From NCBI RefSeq assembly GCF_017968885.1, contig NZ_CP072913.1, positions 5,062,501 through 5,126,500 of the forward strand: a stretch of DNA of 64,000 nt, written 5' to 3'. The position numbers and the translations under genes are program-made. This DNA comes from Pseudomonas sp. Tri1 (GTDB taxonomy: Bacteria; Pseudomonadota; Gammaproteobacteria; Pseudomonadales; Pseudomonadaceae). The notes below the pieces were generated by a model. The model was not told where the DNA came from. It searched no databases and saw only the letters and a list, made by a program, of their open reading frames with translations. Below, in pieces: positions 59,248-64,000 of this stretch. Every line of letters begins with the position of its first letter. The first letter of the stretch is position 1.

Positions 59248-60237
59248 ATGCGCGTGATTCTTTTCAGCAGCCAGACCTACGACCGCGACAGTTTCAGCCA
59301 TACCCCGGCGCCCGCCGGCCTTCAACTGCAATTCCAACAGGCACGCCTGAGCCTGGACACCGTGGCCCTGGCCGAACGCCATGAAGTGGTGTGTGCCTTT
59401 ATCAACGATGACCTCAGCGCCCCGGTGCTGGAACGGCTGGCGAACGGCGGCACCCGGCTGATCGCCCTGCGGTCGGCCGGTTACAACCATGTCGATCTGC
59501 TCGCCGCCAAACGCCTGGGGTTGGACATTGTCCGGGTGCCGGCCTACTCGCCCCACGCCGTGGCCGAACACGCCGTAGCGTTGATCATGGCCCTCAATCG
59601 CTGCCTGCATCGCGCCTACAACCGCACTCGGGATGGCAACTTCAGTCTCCATGGGCTGACCGGTTTCGATCTGGTGGGCAAGACCGTCGGTGTGATCGGC
59701 ACCGGGCAGATCGGCGCGACATTCGCACGGATCATGGCCGGCTTCGGCTGCCAGTTGCTGGCCTATGACCCGTACCCCAACCCGCAGGTCGAAGCCTTGG
59801 GGGCGCGCTACTTGCCCCTGCCCGATCTGCTGGCGCAAGCGCAGATCATCAGCCTGCACTGCCCGCTCAATGAACAAAGCCGGCACCTGATCAACGCCGA
59901 CTCGCTGGCGACCATGCAGCGCGGCGCGATGTTGATCAACACCGGGCGTGGTGGCCTGGTGGACACGCCGGCCCTGATCGAAGCCTTGAAAAGCGGCCAG
60001 CTCGGCTATTTAGGGTTGGATGTCTATGAAGAAGAGGCCCAGTTGTTCTTCAAGGACCGTTCCGACCTGCCCCTGCAGGATGACGTGCTGGCACGGCTGC
60101 TGACCTTCCCCAACGTGATCGTCACTGCCCACCAGGCGTTCCTGACCCATGAAGCATTGGCGGCGATTGCCATGACCACCCTGGACAACATCGCTGCCTG
60201 GGCGAAAGGCACGCCACAAAACCTGGTAGATAGCTAA
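59248..60237 (+). CDS. ldhA: D-lactate dehydrogenase (fermentative)
   Basis: A 329-residue D-2-hydroxyacid dehydrogenase. NAD binding uses GxGxxG at Gly151-Thr-Gly153-Gln-Ile-Gly156. Catalytic Arg234 is in NTGRGG and His295 in TAHQAF. The LDH-specific signature DVYEEEAQLFFKDRS is present. It reduces pyruvate to D-lactate. AGGAGG precedes the ATG at 59248. It lies 66 bases after gacS, as I recall from P. aeruginosa. Confidence 0.95.
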   Translation: MRVILFSSQTYDRDSFSHTPAPAGLQLQFQQARLSLDTVALAERHEVVCAFINDDLSAPVLERLANGGTRLIALRSAGYNHVDLLAAKRLGLDIVRVPAYSPHAVAEHAVALIMALNRCLHRAYNRTRDGNFSLHGLTGFDLVGKTVGVIGTGQIGATFARIMAGFGCQLLAYDPYPNPQVEALGARYLPLPDLLAQAQIISLHCPLNEQSRHLINADSLATMQRGAMLINTGRGGLVDTPALIEALKSGQLGYLGLDVYEEEAQLFFKDRSDLPLQDDVLARLLTFPNVIVTAHQAFLTHEALAAIAMTTLDNIAAWAKGTPQNLVDS

Positions 60238-60256
60238 ACCTTGAGCCAGCACAAAC

Positions 60257-60350
60257 CCTGTGGGAGCGAGCTTGCTCGCGATAGCGGTGCATCAGCCAGC
60301 CTCGGTGTTGACTGACACACTGCCATCGCGAGCAAGCTCGCTCCCACAGG
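60257..60350. repeat. REP inverted pair
   Basis: CCTGTGGGAGCGAGCTTGCT and CATCGCGAGCAAGCTCGCTC face each other between ldhA and the following hypothetical gene. Confidence 0.92.
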
Positions 60351-60446
60351 GGATGGAGTTTCGTCGGCCTGATCTCCAGATGCCCGCCATCGAGACCATC
60401 CCAAGCCATGCCCCGTGCTAGCATATCGCGCCTATTTGGAGGACCC

Positions 60447-60881
60447 ATGGCCGAACACGATTTCCGCTACACCCTGATGAACCCACAGCACACCTTGACC
60501 GAGGTCCGCGCCCTGGCGCCAGGCCGTTACCAGGTCACCGGCAACGGCGGTTCGATCCAGGCCAACGATGTACTGCTCGTCACCCTCAAGGGCAGCAAGG
60601 ACTTGTCCATGCGCCTGACCGTGGACACCGTTCGCCATCTGCTCAAGCCCATGGGTCAATGGACCGCGATGACCACCGGTCCGGTGTTCGGCGAGCTGGC
60701 GATCCACACCTGGCAGGTCAATTGCGACAGTTGCGCCAAGGAACTGAGCTTCGAATTTGCCGTCGATGCCAAGCTCGGCGTCAAGGCCCAGAAACCGGCC
60801 GCCACCGCGCGGATCGCCGAGCTGGGCTGGACCACCGTCGGTGAAAAGCACCTGTGTCCGAAATGCCAGGAAGCCGCTTGA
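60447..60881 (+). CDS. Conserved hypothetical protein with CxxC pairs
   Basis: A 144-residue protein. Two CxxC pairs (Cys93/Cys96 in VNCDSCAK and Cys137/Cys140 in LCPKC) make a likely zinc-ribbon. No other known domain is seen. GGAGG precedes the ATG at 60447. It overlaps the following lipoprotein gene by one base (TGATG). The function is unknown. Confidence 0.78.
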   Translation: MAEHDFRYTLMNPQHTLTEVRALAPGRYQVTGNGGSIQANDVLLVTLKGSKDLSMRLTVDTVRHLLKPMGQWTAMTTGPVFGELAIHTWQVNCDSCAKELSFEFAVDAKLGVKAQKPAATARIAELGWTTVGEKHLCPKCQEAA

Positions 60882-61285
60882 TGAAACGCCTTGCCCTGGC
60901 CGCGCTGATAAGCGCCGGCCTGATGGGTTGTGCCGCCGAGCCGGTGCAACTGCAACACAACCGCAGCTACATCCTGGAATGGATCGGCGAACGGCCATTG
61001 ATGGACTACAGCCACCTGACCATCACCCTCGGGGATGACGGCCGGGCTTATGGCAACGGTGGCTGCAACCACTGGTTCGCGCCCTACACCCAGCAAGGCC
61101 ACCGTTTGAGCTTCGGCAAGATCGGCAGCACGCGCAAACTCTGCGCCCCAGCCCTGATGGAGCAAGAAACGCGCTTTTTGCAGGCGCTGGAAAAGGTCGA
61201 GCGCTGGGACATCTCGCCCATCGAGCAAATGCGCTTCTGGCCAGCCCAGGGCAAGCCGTTGCGGTGGTGGCCGGAAGAAGGCTGA
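60881..61285 (+). CDS. META/HslJ-like lipoprotein
   Basis: A 134-residue lipoprotein with LMGC at residues 14-17. The rest resembles a META domain (GNGGCNHWFAPYTQQGHRLSFGKIGSTRKLC), the fold of HslJ. Two Cys in the mature part (GGCN and KLCAP) could pair. Its function is not known. It starts on the stop of the CxxC protein gene. Confidence 0.82.
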   Translation: MKRLALAALISAGLMGCAAEPVQLQHNRSYILEWIGERPLMDYSHLTITLGDDGRAYGNGGCNHWFAPYTQQGHRLSFGKIGSTRKLCAPALMEQETRFLQALEKVERWDISPIEQMRFWPAQGKPLRWWPEEG

Positions 61286-61300
61286 ACACTGGCCCCACTT

Positions 61301-61331
61301 GATCGTTCCCCTGCTCTGCGTGGGAACGATC
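61301..61331. repeat. GATCGTTCCC hairpin between convergent genes
   Basis: GATCGTTCCC and GGGAACGATC pair perfectly over 10 bp with an 11-base loop. It may be a repeat or a terminator between the lipoprotein gene and the convergent thioredoxin-like gene; no clear T-run follows. Confidence 0.55.
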
Positions 61332-61343
61332 ACCGGCACGGGG

Positions 61344-61811
61344 CTATTTAAGCGCCTGCAACGCCTCAAGCTTGGCCATCACCCCCGCCGCCGTCTGCTC
61401 CCCCAGCAATTGCTCACGCACCTTGCCCTGGTTGTCGATGATGTAGGTCACCGGCAGTCCTTCGCTGCGCGGAAGGTCGAAGATTTCGGCCGGATCCCGG
61501 GCCAGCACGGTGAAACGAATACCCATCTTGTCGCTGGCGCTCTTGAGCTCCTCGCCCTGCACCTGGTCGAAGTTGACTCCGAACACGCCAACATTGCGGC
61601 CCTTGAGCTGTTCGGCCAAGGCATTGAATTCCGGGATTTCGGTACGACACGGCGCGCACCACTCGGCCCAGTAGTTGAGCACCACCCACTGTTTGTCCAG
61701 CCGCTGCGAGGCAATGGCCTGGCCGTTCTGGTCCACCCCGTAGTCGTTCCCGCAGCCGGCGAGCAACAAGATGCCGATGAATGTCAGTGCCGCCGTCAAT
61801 CGCCTTGCCAT
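61344..61811 (-). CDS. TlpA-type thioredoxin-like lipoprotein
   Basis: A 155-residue lipoprotein (LAGC, Cys20). The thioredoxin-fold active site is WCAPC (Cys52/Cys55), with cis-Pro in GLPVTYIID. It should be a membrane-anchored periplasmic reductase or disulfide protein. Which partner it reduces is unclear. It is divergent from arsC. Confidence 0.9.
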   Translation of the reverse strand: MARRLTAALTFIGILLLAGCGNDYGVDQNGQAIASQRLDKQWVVLNYWAEWCAPCRTEIPEFNALAEQLKGRNVGVFGVNFDQVQGEELKSASDKMGIRFTVLARDPAEIFDLPRSEGLPVTYIIDNQGKVREQLLGEQTAAGVMAKLEALQALK

Positions 61812-61925
61812 GTGCCAATCCTTGTCTGAATGTGAACGCTGCCGCGCCCCCTCGCCTCTCTAACGTGCTAGGGGCCTCGCGGCACAGTAGAATAGCCGCC
61901 ACCTTACGCAAGATGCGACCCGCTC

Positions 61926-63299
<1,374 letters not shown>

Positions 63300-63303
63300 T
63301 ACA

Positions 63304-63375
63304 CCGCTATCGCGAGCAAGCTCGCTCCCACATTTGAAATGCATTCCCCTGTGGGAGCGAGCTTGCTCGCGATGG
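63304..63375. repeat. REP inverted pair
   Basis: CGCTATCGCGAGCAAGCTCG and CCTGTGGGAGCGAGCTTGCT face each other with a short spacer, after the DUF2069 gene and before the convergent glycosylase gene. Confidence 0.92.
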
Positions 63376-63388
63376 CCGCGACGCGGTC

Positions 63389-64000
63389 TCAATGATTCAC
63401 GGTATAAGCCAGCATCATCGAAATCTGACTCATTGGCCGTCCCCCACTCTCTTCATGCCACTGGTTGAAGGCATTCTGCACCGTCGCCAGGTCCCGCTGG
63501 CTGGTGGGGACTTTGTCGATGATGTCCTGGGCATTGAGCGCCGCCACGACGTCATAACTGGGCGTGAAGGTGTCCTTGCCCATCATTCGCAGGAAGCGCG
63601 GTGCCGACAGGCCGCCCAACTGATGACCGTGTTTTTTCAGGTAGGTCCACAGGCCGACGATGTCGGTCACCGGCCAGTCGGCGATCAGCGCGCCAAAGCT
63701 GCCCTTTTCATGGGCCACATCCAATATCAGTTGCGCGTTGCGCGGCACGCTCTTGAGCTTGCCCAAGTGGCGGATGATCCGCGTATCCTGCATCAATCGC
63801 TCCAGATGCTCAGCGCCCATCAGCACGACTTTTTCCGGGTCGAACTTGAAGAACACTTCCTCGAACGCCGGCCACTTGGCGTCCACCAGGCTGTGCTTGA
63901 GCCCGGCGCGGAAGACTCGCAGCGCCATGGTCGAGAGGTAGCGGTCGTCGCTGATCTTGCGCAGTTGCGCCGGGGTCTTGGGAACCGGCAGACGGGCTTC
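63389..64000 (-). CDS. DNA-3-methyladenine glycosylase I family, partial
   Basis: The frame runs off the right edge: 204 in-window codons including the stop, beginning EARLPVPKTPAQLRKISDDR. The body has RYLSTMALRVFRAGLKHSLVDAKWPAFEE and DPEKVVLMGAEHLERLMQDTRIIRH, the Tag-type (HhH) glycosylase pattern. The usual family start is not in the window. It may repair alkylated adenine. An internal ATG at 63928 is not the true start, because family residues continue upstream of it. Confidence 0.85.
   Translation of the reverse strand, partial: EARLPVPKTPAQLRKISDDRYLSTMALRVFRAGLKHSLVDAKWPAFEEVFFKFDPEKVVLMGAEHLERLMQDTRIIRHLGKLKSVPRNAQLILDVAHEKGSFGALIADWPVTDIVGLWTYLKKHGHQLGGLSAPRFLRMMGKDTFTPSYDVVAALNAQDIIDKVPTSQRDLATVQNAFNQWHEESGGRPMSQISMMLAYTVNH

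Overview
The window reads as chromosomal DNA of a Pseudomonas from the fluorescens lineage. The core genes (gacS-ldhA, cysM-rlmD-relA-mazG, purM-purN, hda, arsC-wrbA, and an aerobic-type cob operon) have the content and local order that I recall from pseudomonads. The DNA is GC-rich, and the gaps between core genes carry many copies of the Pseudomonas REP palindrome, usually as inverted pairs.

Layout. (1) 1-4600, core: a conserved hypothetical gene, a FadL-type porin, an exported glutathione peroxidase, and a MarR-MFS unit with a palindromic operator and an unnoticed 39-residue membrane protein. (2) About 4.9-30 kb, accessory island: a stand-alone LuxR-type HTH protein, a 148-bp MITE, and two divergent RHS/YD-repeat genes. 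The 5' halves of those genes form a near-identical 1658-bp inverted repeat around an 8-kb core. That core holds two large paralogues resembling the P47/OrfX (TULIP-fold) proteins, each with Ig-like tails, plus an Ig-like protein and a small exported cysteine-containing protein. Outside the repeat lie an FN3 protein, two more Ig-like proteins and a pertactin-like autotransporter. The island sits between marR and cobS. (3) 30.1-39.5 kb: a complete minus-strand operon for the late steps of cobalamin synthesis (cobO-cobB-bluB-cbiB-cobC-cobQ-cobU-cobT-phosphatase-cobS) behind a cobalamin riboswitch. (4) 39.6-64 kb, core: a PQQ-type sugar dehydrogenase homologue, two NlpC/P60 lipoproteins, hda, an AI-2E-family permease, purMN, mazG, relA, rlmD, cysM, gacS, ldhA, a thioredoxin-like lipoprotein, arsC, wrbA and a partial DNA glycosylase gene at the right edge.

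How the genes work together. The cob genes are almost all joined by 4-bp ATGA overlaps, so they form one coupled, B12-repressed unit. In the island, the minus-strand genes Ig-like - P47-like A - P47-like B - RHS1 - FN3 look like one operon, but RHS1 is frameshifted and stops before the RHS core closes. The intact RHS2 lies on the other side of the inverted repeat. Recombination between the arms would place the intact RHS2 C-terminal half directly behind the P47-like genes. I regard this arrangement as the most interesting part of the window. The P47-like assignment rests on recalled motifs and was not confirmed by any search.
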